Shown piece by piece: positions 55,454 to 64,000 of a stretch of DNA of 64,000 nucleotides. Under the pieces are notes generated by a model that did not search any database, was not told where the DNA came from, and worked only from the letters and a program-made list of their open reading frames with translations. This DNA is from Gemmatimonadota bacterium (GTDB lineage Bacteria; Gemmatimonadota; Gemmatimonadetes; Longimicrobiales; Gaopeijiaceae): positions 62,461 to 126,460 of the forward strand of contig JAPPGF010000012.1 in NCBI GenBank assembly GCA_028875075.1. The letters run 5' to 3'. Position 1 is the first letter of the stretch; each line of letters begins with the position of its first letter. The position numbers and the translations under genes are program-made.

Positions 55454-57316
55454 GTGCAACGATCCCAGCCCCAGCCCGCCCCCGGCACTGTCCGTGCATG
55501 GCGGACACGCCCGATCCTGACCGCGGTCCTCGTCGTGCTCTCGGCGGCGGCAGCGCCCGGCGCGGCTCTCGCCCAGACCCTCAGCGCCCGTGCCTTCCTG
55601 GCGCCCTCGGAGAGCGTCGTGGTGGGTCGCACGTTCACCGTCAACGTGGAAGTGAGCGGTACGCAGGCACTGGACGCTGATCCCGCTCCGCCCGACCTCG
55701 ATACGTTCGCTCAGTACTTTGGGCAGAGCACGAGCACGGCGATGCGGATCGTCAACGGACGCTCGTCGCTCTCCCTGACAGTCCAGTACCGCTACCAGGC
55801 GATACGAGAGGGCACTTTCGAGGTGCCTGCGGTGGCGGTCCGCGCCGGAGGGGAAACGCTTCGGACCGAACCGGTCCGTGTGACCGTCACCCCGCCTCCG
55901 GGCTCCGCGGGGACACCCTCGGGCGGAACGCCCGGCGGGGGAGCGGGCACGGAGTCCGTAGTCCCGCCCGAAGACCTGTTCGTGACCGCCGAGGCGTCGC
56001 GCACGCGTGTGCGGGAAGGCGAGCCGCTCGTCGTCGAGTACCGCATCTGGTCCCGGGTGGACGTGGCCTCATACGGCTTCACGCGGATCCCGAGCATGAC
56101 CGGGTTCTGGGTGGAGGAACTCGAACCGCCGGCGCAGCTGCAAGTAGAGCAGGCCGTGCGCGATGGTCGGGAATACGTGTCGGCTGTGATCCGACAGGCG
56201 GTGCTCGTCCCGACGGGTCCCGGCCCGCGGGCGATCGAGCCGCTCGGCGTCGAGGCGGAAGTCCGTACGCGCGGCGGTGACCTGTTCCAGCGGTTTTTCG
56301 ACTTCGGTCGCAGCTCCGTCGCGACTGCCCTGATCTCGAACCCGCTATCGATTGAGGTCGAAGCGCTGCCCGAGGGAAGACCCGAGCCGTTCTCCGGCGT
56401 GGTCGGTACGCTCAACGTGTCCGCCTCGCTCGATCGTGACAGCGTGGCCGTCAACGAAGCGGTTACGCTCACGGTCCACGTCTCGGGAGAGGGCAACATA
56501 CGGGCGGTGCCCGCGCCGGACTTGGCGTCGCTCAAGGGTTTTGAGACCTTTGCGCCGGAAGCGTCGAACTCCGTGCAGGCGTCCAGCGCAGGGATCAGCG
56601 GGATCAAGACATTCAGTTACGTCTTGATCCCCCGCGCTCCTGGCACCCACGAGGTGCCTCCGATCTCGATGAGCTACTACGACCCGGTCGCGAGCGACTA
56701 CAGAACCGTGGCGACCGACCCAATTCCGCTCGCCGCTACCGGTACGGCGGTCACTGGCCTGCCGCCCGGCGCGCGAGGGAGCGTGACGGAGCTCCGTGAG
56801 GACATCCGCTTCATCCACTTGGGCGCGCCGATGCTCCGGCGCGCCGACCGGCGTCTGTTCGCCGGCGCTGCGTTCTGGATGGTCGCTCTGCTGCCGGTGG
56901 CCGGCATCGCTGGCGCCGTCGCGCTTCGTAGGCATCGGGACCGACTCACAGGCGACCTGGCCTACGCCCGAGGCCGTCGTGCCGGACGGATCGGACGCAA
57001 GCGCCTCGCCGAAGCGCGCCACCTCTCAGCGGCTACCGACGCGCGCCCGTTCTACGCCGAGGTCGCTCAAGCACTTCGGGGGTTCGCCGCCGACCGGCTG
57101 AATCTCGCCGAGGCTGGGCTGCGGCTGGACGACCTCTGCGCCACGCTCCAGCTGTCGGGCGTGTCCACCTCCACGATCAGCGAGCTGGCCGCGTGCCTTG
57201 AGCACTGCGATCGGCAAAGGTTCGCCCCGCCCGCTACGGACTCGGGCGAAAGGGCTCGCTTCATGGAGCGTGCGGGCTCGCTGATGACGCGCCTCGACCG
57301 GGAGATCCGGAGGTGA
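55454..57316 (+). CDS. batD: Oxygen-tolerance protein BatD
   Basis: The 620-residue protein has a signal peptide (ending AALAQ), several immunoglobulin-like beta domains (residues about 45-450, with EDLFVTAEASRTRVREGEPL and VNEAVTLTVHVSGEGNI), a membrane helix near residue 475 (FWMVALLPVAGIAGAVAL) and a cytoplasmic helical tail. This is the standard BatD layout. The GTG start lies five bases after batC. The TGA overlaps the batE start. Confidence 0.92.
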   Translation: MQRSQPQPAPGTVRAWRTRPILTAVLVVLSAAAAPGAALAQTLSARAFLAPSESVVVGRTFTVNVEVSGTQALDADPAPPDLDTFAQYFGQSTSTAMRIVNGRSSLSLTVQYRYQAIREGTFEVPAVAVRAGGETLRTEPVRVTVTPPPGSAGTPSGGTPGGGAGTESVVPPEDLFVTAEASRTRVREGEPLVVEYRIWSRVDVASYGFTRIPSMTGFWVEELEPPAQLQVEQAVRDGREYVSAVIRQAVLVPTGPGPRAIEPLGVEAEVRTRGGDLFQRFFDFGRSSVATALISNPLSIEVEALPEGRPEPFSGVVGTLNVSASLDRDSVAVNEAVTLTVHVSGEGNIRAVPAPDLASLKGFETFAPEASNSVQASSAGISGIKTFSYVLIPRAPGTHEVPPISMSYYDPVASDYRTVATDPIPLAATGTAVTGLPPGARGSVTELREDIRFIHLGAPMLRRADRRLFAGAAFWMVALLPVAGIAGAVALRRHRDRLTGDLAYARGRRAGRIGRKRLAEARHLSAATDARPFYAEVAQALRGFAADRLNLAEAGLRLDDLCATLQLSGVSTSTISELAACLEHCDRQRFAPPATDSGERARFMERAGSLMTRLDREIRR

Positions 57317-58068
57317 GGTTCCTGGCCGTCGCGCTAGGGTCGGCCTTGGTCTTCGCGGTTGGCGCCGATGCGCAGGAGGAGCTCTTCGTCCAAGGGAATC
57401 GGCACTATCAGGTGGGAGACTTCGCGGCTGCCATCGAGGCCTACGAGACAATCCTGTCGGCGGGCTACCAGAGCGCGCCGCTTCTTTACAATCTCGGTAA
57501 CGCGTATTTCAAGTCCGGAGATCTCGGCCGGGCCATCCTCTCTTGGGAGCGGTCGCGGGCCCTCTCGCCCAGCGATCCCGACGTCGAAGCGAACCTCACG
57601 TTGGCGAGCTCACTCACGGTCGACGACGTGCAGCCGCTACCGAGGTTCTGGCTGGTCTCGGTCATCGCTTGGTGGGTAGACCTGCTGCCGCAACCCGTGC
57701 TGATCGGCAGCGTGTCGGTTGCATGGCTCAGCCTCGCGGGCGGGCTCGCAGTGTGGATCGTCGCTTATCGCAGTTGGATTCGGAGCTTGGGGGCTCGTAT
57801 CGCGATCGCGAGCGGAATCGCGGTACTGGTTCTGGGAAACAGCCTGCTCGTGCGGGAGCTGGAGATCGGGAGCGTGGAGCGCGGCGTCATCCTCTCCGCC
57901 GTGGTGCAAGTGCGTTCGGCTCCCGCCGCGGACGACAACCTCACTCTCTTCGAAGTACACGAGGGTGCACGCGTGCGTGTCGATCAGCGCACAGGGGCTT
58001 GGGCGGAGATCGTGCTCGGGGACGGGAAAGTCGGGTGGGTGCCGGCTGAGACGATCGGGATCATCTGA
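57313..58068 (+). CDS. batE: TPR and SH3-like protein BatE
   Basis: The 251-residue protein has a signal peptide (ending ADAQ), two TPR units (FVQGNRHYQVGDFAAAIEAY and LYNLGNAYFKSGDLGRAI), two membrane helices in the middle and a C-terminal SH3-like domain (VQVRSAPAADDNLTLFEVHE). It closes the bat operon. The GTG start overlaps the batD stop by GTGA. Confidence 0.88.
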   Translation: MRFLAVALGSALVFAVGADAQEELFVQGNRHYQVGDFAAAIEAYETILSAGYQSAPLLYNLGNAYFKSGDLGRAILSWERSRALSPSDPDVEANLTLASSLTVDDVQPLPRFWLVSVIAWWVDLLPQPVLIGSVSVAWLSLAGGLAVWIVAYRSWIRSLGARIAIASGIAVLVLGNSLLVRELEIGSVERGVILSAVVQVRSAPAADDNLTLFEVHEGARVRVDQRTGAWAEIVLGDGKVGWVPAETIGII

Positions 58069-58368
58069 CGATGTAGGTCCGTGCGCCTTGGCGCGCTGGC
58101 TCAGCGGCCACCCGAGAGTCTCTGCGCTCGGCCGCACGCCGCCGGGCGATGTCGCCAACGTGGTGGTCGGCCAAGAAGGACCAGCACCAGCCGTCACGTT
58201 CTCGCCGATGTGGGCTCCAGCGCTGTACTTGCGCTCGTTCACACGGGCCATCAGGATCCCGAGCGTGGCAACGCCTTACGGCAGCGGCCTCCTCCACTCG
58301 CGCGACCGTGACCTCCACTACGAGCGGTGTCATGCCAAGGCTCCAGCCGACTTGATTCGATCGAGACG
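58069..58368. other. Intergenic region between the bat operon and the ATP-grasp trio
   Basis: No gene is recognised in these 300 bases. Open frames on the minus strand show no motif or start signal. It probably contains the promoter of the ATP-grasp operon. Confidence 0.5.
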
Positions 58369-59865
58369 ATGAACCAGAAGACGTCCGACCGAGAGAGCGG
58401 AGCCAGCGGCCGGCGTTCAGGCGAACGGAGTGGCCTCTTTGCCGACTATCGTACAGGCCCGCTCCACTACGATGAGATGTTTGGCTCCGAAAATGCGCCC
58501 CGTGAACATTGCCGCGCGTTATGGGCGGCTCTCAAGGACATGCCGCGTGAGGAGATCGCGCAAATGCAGAAACGCGCCGAGCGCTCGTTCCTGCACGAAG
58601 GCATCACGTTTTCCGTCTACGGGGAGGGCAGCGCCCACGAGCGTATCATCCCGATCGATATCATCCCGCGACTCGTCAGCGCGGAAGACTGGCATTTCCT
58701 AGAGCGCGGGTTGCGGCAACGGATCAAGGCGCTCAACCAGTTTCTCTCCGACATCTACGGTGCGTGCCAGGTACTTGCCGATGGTGTCATACCGGTCGAC
58801 GTCGTCCGCGGCTGCCCGCAGTACCGGACGGAAATGCGCGGCGTGGAGGTTCCCTTGGGCGCGTACGTGTCCGTCTGCGGGACCGACATCGTGCGTACGC
58901 ACGCCGGCTTCATGGTCCTGGAAGACAACCTGCGAGTGCCGTCCGGCGTGTCCTACATGCTGGCCAACCGGCAAGCCGTGAAGACCAGCCTGCGCGACAT
59001 TTTTCGACGCCATCGCGTGCGTGGCATCGAGCATTACGGCGCCCTTCTGCGCCAGACCCTGGCCGAGCTCGCGCCGCCCGCTGTCTCTGATCCCACGATT
59101 GTTCTGCTGACCCCGGGCGTGTACAACTCGGCCTTCTACGAGCACATGTTCCTCGCCCACGAGATGGGCGTGGAACTCGTGCAGGGTAGTGACCTGCTGG
59201 TCCACAACGGATTCGTCCACATGCGCACCACGGAGGGGCTACGACGCGTCGACGTGATCTATCGCCGCGTGGACGACGACTTCATCGACCCGCTGGTCTT
59301 CCGTCCGGATTCTCAGCTTGGCACGTCCGGGCTGTTCCATGCCTACCAGCTCGGAAACGTCGCCATCGCGAACGCCCCGGGGACCGGAGTGGCCGACGAC
59401 AAGAGCGTCTATGCCTACGTTCCGGATATCATCCGATATTTCCTGAACGAGGAACCGATGCTCGCCAACGTCGAGACTCATCTGTGCCGCCATCCGGAGG
59501 GGCTGGAATACACGCTCGACAACCTCGATCGCCTCGTCGTCAAGGTGGTAGGGGGCGCGGGCGGCCACGGCATGCTGGTCGGGCCGCACGCCACGCCGGC
59601 CGAGCGCGCGGCCTACGCCGAAGAGATCCGAAGAGATCCTGCCAACTATATCTCCCAGCCGACCCTCGATCTGTCCTGCGCGCCCTGCCTGTCGGACGGG
59701 GGCGCCGCCCCGCGCCATGTCGATCTCCGGCCCTTCGTTTTGCACGGCCGCGAGACACGCCTGGTCCCGGGGGCCTTCTGTCGCGTCGCCCTGACTCCCG
59801 GCTCGCTTGTCGTCAACTCGAGCCAGGGCGGCGGCGGGAAGGACCTCTGGGTCTTGCCGAGCTGA
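58369..59865 (+). CDS. Circularly permuted type 2 ATP-grasp protein (DUF404/DUF407)
   Basis: The 498-residue protein matches circularly permuted ATP-grasp enzymes: IIPIDIIPRLVSAEDW, RGIKAL-type RIKALNQFLSDIYG, GAYVSVCGTDIVRTHAGFMV, LEDNLRVPSGVSYML, LVVKVVGGAGGHGMLVGP and LVVNSSQGGGGKDLWVL. ATP-grasp enzymes ligate a carboxylate to an amine via acyl phosphate; the substrate of this family is not known for certain. It is always found with an alpha-E protein and a transglutaminase-like protease, as here, suggesting formation and trimming of an isopeptide or small peptide. The ATG at 58369 is preferred; an earlier in-frame start at 58327 has no similarity. Confidence 0.92.
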   Translation: MNQKTSDRESGASGRRSGERSGLFADYRTGPLHYDEMFGSENAPREHCRALWAALKDMPREEIAQMQKRAERSFLHEGITFSVYGEGSAHERIIPIDIIPRLVSAEDWHFLERGLRQRIKALNQFLSDIYGACQVLADGVIPVDVVRGCPQYRTEMRGVEVPLGAYVSVCGTDIVRTHAGFMVLEDNLRVPSGVSYMLANRQAVKTSLRDIFRRHRVRGIEHYGALLRQTLAELAPPAVSDPTIVLLTPGVYNSAFYEHMFLAHEMGVELVQGSDLLVHNGFVHMRTTEGLRRVDVIYRRVDDDFIDPLVFRPDSQLGTSGLFHAYQLGNVAIANAPGTGVADDKSVYAYVPDIIRYFLNEEPMLANVETHLCRHPEGLEYTLDNLDRLVVKVVGGAGGHGMLVGPHATPAERAAYAEEIRRDPANYISQPTLDLSCAPCLSDGGAAPRHVDLRPFVLHGRETRLVPGAFCRVALTPGSLVVNSSQGGGGKDLWVLPS

Positions 59866-59869
59866 GCGC

Positions 59870-60850
59870 ATGCTGTCGCGGAACGCACAGGGCCTGTACT
59901 GGATCGGCCGCTATCTCGAACGGGCGCAGCATGGATGTCGCCTGCTGATCGACCAGCTCGAGACCCTGAAGGACCGGTCGGTCGAGGAAATCGAGCTCAG
60001 CTGGCGGCGCCTGTACGGCGCGCTCGGTCGCGTACCGCTGGGGGGGCAACTCGGATCCAACCTGGGGGACGACTGGTTCATGCTAGCGGACGCGTATACG
60101 CTCGCCGACGACCTGACCTTCGAAGCTGACAATCCCGACGCTGTCCGGAGCTGCCTGGGCACCGCGCGCGAGAACGCCCGCCAGGTGCGTAACACCATCA
60201 ACAAGGACCTTTGGACCTGCCTCAATCTGCTGTTCCTCGGCATGCGCGAGCTCAGCATCGAGGACATCTGGCAGGACCGGCCTGCGGAGTTCTACCAAAG
60301 CACTGAGAACGCCATACGGACCTTTGCCGGCGTCGCGGACAGCACGATGTACCGCGACGAGAGCTGGCACTTCCTGCAGCTCGGTCGTTTCGTCGAGCGG
60401 ACGCAACTGCTCGCTGACCTGATCGACGCTCAACTGGCCACCTTTCCCGCCGGCGAGCAACCGACCGAATCGGACTGGCTCTCGCTGCTGCGAATCTGCG
60501 GGGCACGGGTCGCATACGGCCGTCTGTTTTCCCTTCAGGTCCGACCATCTCTCGTGGTTGGTTTCCTGGTGACCGACCCGCTGTTCTCTCGCTCGATCCG
60601 TTTCGGCCTCGGGGTGATCTCGGACGCGCTCGGAGTGTTTTCGGCGGGTCGACCGCTCACCCTCGAAGCAGGGCGGCGGGCGGGTCGGCTGGTGGCCAGA
60701 ATCGACTGTGAATGGCCGAACCATGATCTCGAGGACGAAGACACCACGCGCGCCTTGCTTCAACAAGTCGGACAATCTTCCCGCCTTCTCCACGACGACA
60801 TCCGAGTCGCCTATTTCGACTATGAAATAGAAGATGTACCGCAGTCATGA
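59870..60850 (+). CDS. Alpha-E domain protein (DUF403)
   Basis: The 326-residue protein begins MLSRNAQGLYWIGRYLERAQ, the signature of the alpha-E domain, and is all helical with ESWHFLQLGRFVERTQLLAD. It is the fixed partner of the permuted ATP-grasp enzyme. It lies four bases after that gene and overlaps the transglutaminase gene by ATGA. It may serve as a carrier or substrate-binding subunit; no catalytic motif is seen. Confidence 0.92.
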   Translation: MLSRNAQGLYWIGRYLERAQHGCRLLIDQLETLKDRSVEEIELSWRRLYGALGRVPLGGQLGSNLGDDWFMLADAYTLADDLTFEADNPDAVRSCLGTARENARQVRNTINKDLWTCLNLLFLGMRELSIEDIWQDRPAEFYQSTENAIRTFAGVADSTMYRDESWHFLQLGRFVERTQLLADLIDAQLATFPAGEQPTESDWLSLLRICGARVAYGRLFSLQVRPSLVVGFLVTDPLFSRSIRFGLGVISDALGVFSAGRPLTLEAGRRAGRLVARIDCEWPNHDLEDEDTTRALLQQVGQSSRLLHDDIRVAYFDYEIEDVPQS

Positions 60851-61821
60851 TCGTGCCCGGACGGCGACGACTGGAGATCGAGCACACTTCCGAGTTCCGC
60901 TACCGGAAGGCAGCCCGGGGAAGCCTGCTGACGCTTCGGCTGCGACCGCGCGAAGACGGACACCAGCGGCTGCTGGATTTCTCGCTCGAAGTCAGCCCCA
61001 TCGCGGTGCCGATCACCTTCGCGGACTCCTTCGGCAACGTCTGTCACCTCGTCAACATGCACCGTGAACACCTGCGAATCACCGTGCGCTCTTCATCGCT
61101 GGTCGAAGTGAGCGACCCGTTGGACTCGCCAGGTCGCGGTGAAGCACCAAGCTGGGAGGCCCTCGCGGAGGCAGCGGACCCGGTCCGTTACTGGGAGTAC
61201 ATGAATCCGAGTCGCCTGGCGCACCCCTGCGCGGCCCTAGAGTCTTTTGTCGCGGCCCATGGAATCTGTCGGGGTCCCGACCCTGTTGCCTCACTCCGGG
61301 ACACGGCATCCATCCTCCACACAGCGTTTATCTACGAGCCCGGAAGCACAGAGGTTCATTCGCCGATCGGACATGTCTTGGAGACGGGTCGAGGAGTCTG
61401 CCAGGACTACACCCACGTGATGCTCGCTATCGCCCGGTCCTGGGGCATTCCCAGCCGCTATGTATCGGGATATCTCCACAGCGAAGGCGTGAGCGGCGAG
61501 CAGACTACCGGCTCGGCAAGCCACGCTTGGGCTGAGTTCCTACTCCCTGGTATGGACTGGGTCGGGGTCGATCCCACCAACAACACGTTCGCCGACCACC
61601 GACACATCCCGGTTGCCGTCGGGCGAGACTACGCCGATGCCGCGCCGACCCGGGGCACCGTCCTGGGCGGCGGGGAATCGACCCTGGAGGTGCGTGTCTC
61701 CGTGGTGGAGAGCAACAAGCCGGGACCCAGGGCGTCCATTCGCATCGAGCGAATGGCCCTACACCATCTTGCCGCGACGCCCCCCGCTCAGAAGACCGCC
61801 CCGGGCCAGGGTGACCAATAG
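60847..61821 (+). CDS. Transglutaminase-like cysteine protease of the ATP-grasp operon
   Basis: The 324-residue protein has the Bact_transglu_N domain at the start (EIEHTSEFRYRKAARG) and the transglutaminase core with a full triad: Cys185 in GRGVCQDYTH, His226 in SASHAWAEF and Asp242 in GVDPTNN. Members of this family cleave or form amide bonds. With the ATP-grasp and alpha-E partners it likely makes and processes a peptide tag or small metabolite. No signal peptide is present, so it acts in the cytoplasm. Confidence 0.92.
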   Translation: MIVPGRRRLEIEHTSEFRYRKAARGSLLTLRLRPREDGHQRLLDFSLEVSPIAVPITFADSFGNVCHLVNMHREHLRITVRSSSLVEVSDPLDSPGRGEAPSWEALAEAADPVRYWEYMNPSRLAHPCAALESFVAAHGICRGPDPVASLRDTASILHTAFIYEPGSTEVHSPIGHVLETGRGVCQDYTHVMLAIARSWGIPSRYVSGYLHSEGVSGEQTTGSASHAWAEFLLPGMDWVGVDPTNNTFADHRHIPVAVGRDYADAAPTRGTVLGGGESTLEVRVSVVESNKPGPRASIRIERMALHHLAATPPAQKTAPGQGDQ

Positions 61822-62186
61822 CCTGCGACAAGTGCGCCCAGCGCAAGCTAGGAGCGCAATGGGGCCTGGCACGGCCGGCAAGTCAATTGCGCCGGGCTGA
61901 GGTTCTGCGCTGTAGCCACTCCGGCCTCCCCGCCCATGTCTGAATCCACCCGCAGCCAACAGCCGGATCCGGTCTCGAACTCGGGGATGAGGGAGGTCAC
62001 CTACGGTGGAGTCATCGACTGCCAGTCGAGGCGTCGCAGCGCCACGGCAGCTGTCCGTGCCATCACGCGATCGCTTCACGGACAGCGTCCGCCAGTAGCG
62101 GCCACCGCGGTAGCCGACCTACCCTAGTGTGTCGACAAGATAACACGTGTCGGCTCCGAGCCGACGCCCACCTGCAGAGGTAGCCC
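61822..62186. other. Intergenic region before ppk1
   Basis: These 365 bases show no convincing gene. Several minus-strand frames are open but without motifs. The ribosome-binding site AGAGG of ppk1 is at 62176-62180, and the promoter should lie upstream. Confidence 0.5.
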
Positions 62187-64000
62187 TTGGACGCACCCCG
62201 CCTCGCCCCCGTCGCAGACGCGACGCTGCCCACGGCCGTTCCATTCGCGGTCCCCTCCACCGTCTCGGCCCTCCCCGCGGACGTGGAGCTGACCGACCCG
62301 GGCATCTACTTCAACCGCGAGTTGTCCTGGCTCGACTTCAACTGGCGAGTCCTCCACCAGGCGATGGACGAGCGCTTCCCCCTTCTCGAGCGAGTGCGCT
62401 TCCTCGCGATCGCACAGACCAACCTGGATGAATTCTTCCGTACGCGGGTAGGTGGGCTCAAGCGCTTGGTAGAGGCGGGGGTCGCACAGCCATCGCCCGA
62501 CGGGCGTACTCCGCTTGAGCAGCTACACCTCATTCGGGATGCGACGGTCCCCATGCAGGCGGCGATGGACAGAACCTGGGGCGAGATCCGACTCGCGCTC
62601 CACGACCACGACGTATGCGTGCGCGATCACGCCTCGCTGAGCTCCGCCGAACGCCGACGTCTCGCACTCTACTTCCGGCGCGTCGTCTACCCGGTGTTGA
62701 CCCCGTTGGCCGTCGACCCCGGGCACCCGTTTCCGTTCATCAGCGATCTCAGCCTGTCTTTGGCAGTCGTCCTCTTCCATCCGGTCCGCCCCGGCAGGCA
62801 GTTCGCGCGCTTGAAGGTCCCGACGGGGAGGGGGCGATTCCTCCCTCTCGACCAGGCCGGCCATTTCCTTCCGCTCGAGGCGCTTGTCGCCCGACACATG
62901 GACGAGCTCTTCCCGGGCACGCGCGTGGACAGCGTTCACGCCTTCCGAGTCGCCCGGAACGCGGACGTGGGGCGTGACGGCGACGAAGCGGACGATCTGC
63001 TCCAGATGATCTCCGAAGAGATTCGCGAGCGCCGTTTCGCCCCGCCCGTCCGGCTAGAGGTCGACGCGGCGATGCCCGACACGGTGGTTGACTTGCTGTG
63101 CAGTGAACTGCACCTCGATCCGACGCTCGACGTCTATCGCGTGCGAGGGCTGCTCAACTACGGCGACCTGATGACCGTAGCGGATCTGGATCGACCGGAG
63201 CTGCGCTTCCCGGCCTGGGAGCCCGTGGTACCTGCCGCGTTCCGGGCGGCACCGGGAAAGGAGTCGCCTTCGGTCCTTACGCTGGTGCGCAAGGAGGACC
63301 ATCTGGTCCACCATCCCTACGATTCCTTCACCGCGACCGTTCAACGGTTCATCGACGAGGCCGCCGACGATCCAAGGGTGCTCGCGATAAAGATGGCTCT
63401 CTACCGCACCCAGGAGAATTCACCGGTGATTCGCGCACTCATCCGGGCAGCGGAGCGCGGCAAGCAGGTGGCCGTTCTGGTCGAGGTGACGGCCCGCTTC
63501 GATGAGCTTCGCAATATCGAGTGGGGCCAGGCGCTGGAGCGGGCCGGCGTACACGTTACGTACGGCTTAGTGGGGCTGAAGACACACGCGAAGGTCGCTC
63601 TGGTCGTGCGCGAGGAGGACGACGGCATCCGCACCTACTGCCACTTCGGGACGGGCAACTACAACGCGTCGACTGCACGCATCTACAGCGACCTGGGACT
63701 GTTCACGGCCGATCCGGAGATGGGTGAGGATGCGATCCGCCTGTTCCATTACCTTACCGGTCACGCTCCGGAACAGCGGTATTCCTCGATCATTGTCGCC
63801 CCCCGAGACCTGCGTGCAACGCTCGAGGAGCTGATCGGCCGCGAGGTCGCGCACCGACGTGAGGGCCGGACCGCCGGAATAATCCTGAAAATGAACGCCA
63901 TCGATGATGTCGCGATGGTGCGGGCGCTCTACGCCGCGTCGCGGGCAGGAGTGCCAACGGAGCTGATCATCCGCGGACACAGTCGCTTGCGGCCGGGACT
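62187..64000 (+). CDS. ppk1: Polyphosphate kinase 1 (3' end beyond the window)
   Basis: PPK1 polymerises the terminal phosphate of ATP into polyphosphate. The visible 604 codons include FNRELSWLDFNWRVL and FLAIAQTNLDEFFRTRVGG of the N-domain, then KMALYRTQENSPVIRALI and VGLKTHAKVALVVRE. The histidine of KTHAK (residue 467) is the one autophosphorylated during the reaction. YCHFGTGNYNASTARIYSDL follows. The start is a TTG at 62187 with AGAGG six bases upstream; an in-frame TAG stands just before it. The last part of the catalytic domain is outside the window. Confidence 0.96.
   Translation, partial: MDAPRLAPVADATLPTAVPFAVPSTVSALPADVELTDPGIYFNRELSWLDFNWRVLHQAMDERFPLLERVRFLAIAQTNLDEFFRTRVGGLKRLVEAGVAQPSPDGRTPLEQLHLIRDATVPMQAAMDRTWGEIRLALHDHDVCVRDHASLSSAERRRLALYFRRVVYPVLTPLAVDPGHPFPFISDLSLSLAVVLFHPVRPGRQFARLKVPTGRGRFLPLDQAGHFLPLEALVARHMDELFPGTRVDSVHAFRVARNADVGRDGDEADDLLQMISEEIRERRFAPPVRLEVDAAMPDTVVDLLCSELHLDPTLDVYRVRGLLNYGDLMTVADLDRPELRFPAWEPVVPAAFRAAPGKESPSVLTLVRKEDHLVHHPYDSFTATVQRFIDEAADDPRVLAIKMALYRTQENSPVIRALIRAAERGKQVAVLVEVTARFDELRNIEWGQALERAGVHVTYGLVGLKTHAKVALVVREEDDGIRTYCHFGTGNYNASTARIYSDLGLFTADPEMGEDAIRLFHYLTGHAPEQRYSSIIVAPRDLRATLEELIGREVAHRREGRTAGIILKMNAIDDVAMVRALYAASRAGVPTELIIRGHSRLRPG

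Overview
The window is high-GC bacterial chromosome from a diderm with lipopolysaccharide. It combines a complete early lipid A pathway, BamA, Skp, Lol lipoprotein transport and TonB-dependent receptors with features better known from Gram-positives: McsA-McsB-ClpC and the bacillithiol ligase BshC. An LpxC-FabZ fusion, PorV/PorQ-like and HmuY-like proteins and a full Bat operon complete the picture. This mixture points to Gemmatimonadota; that is an inference from gene content, not from a marker-gene tree.

Layout. (1) 1-30.6 kb is one long minus-strand block with very tight, often overlapping junctions. In transcription order it holds era, a PorV-like protein, an exported membrane protein, a zinc-ribbon protein, prfB (with the classical +1 programmed frameshift), lysS, lolC/E, lolD, mcsA, mcsB, clpC, bamA, skp, lpxD, lpxC-fabZ, lpxA, a GnnA-like oxidoreductase, lpxB, a DUF374 acyltransferase, lpxK, a broken nadB, rlmH, bshC, a small membrane protein, murJ, uvrC and the start of gltX. 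Outer-membrane building, protein quality control and translation genes are therefore physically and probably transcriptionally linked. (2) 30.8-34.3 kb starts with an exported MTA/SAH-nucleosidase-like enzyme and then becomes a graveyard of 5'-truncated gene remnants (metallo-beta-lactamase fold, autotransporter-type barrel, PLP aminotransferase, M28 peptidase). (3) 34.3-39.6 kb carries a TonB-dependent receptor, a lipoprotein, NADP-type glutamate dehydrogenase and a peroxiredoxin, all on the minus strand. (4) 39.9-40.8 kb is a scar: a tyrosine-recombinase remnant beside the 3' end of a tRNA-Pro(UGG) gene, then a broken HAD phosphatase. (5) 40.9-45.3 kb is the most interesting locus: a Fur-box-like palindrome in front of a plus-strand operon encoding an exported CbiX/SirB-like chelatase lipoprotein, a HmuY-family haem-binding lipoprotein and a HmuR-like TonB receptor. 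(6) 45.9-49.0 kb holds an unassigned outer-membrane-type protein, a DinB-family protein, a broken M61 peptidase and a small lipoprotein. (7) 49.8-58.1 kb is a complete MoxR/Bat operon (MoxR, DUF58, DUF4381-like, BatA, BatB, BatC, BatD, BatE). (8) 58.4-61.8 kb is the circularly permuted ATP-grasp / alpha-E / transglutaminase trio. (9) The window ends inside polyphosphate kinase ppk1.

A recurring theme is recent decay. At least seven genes are present only as C-terminal parts; three of these, and the recombinase scrap, also carry an in-frame amber codon. The neighbouring intact genes use TAG as an ordinary stop, so recoding is not the explanation.

All assignments come from reading the sequence and recognising motifs. 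No database search was run.
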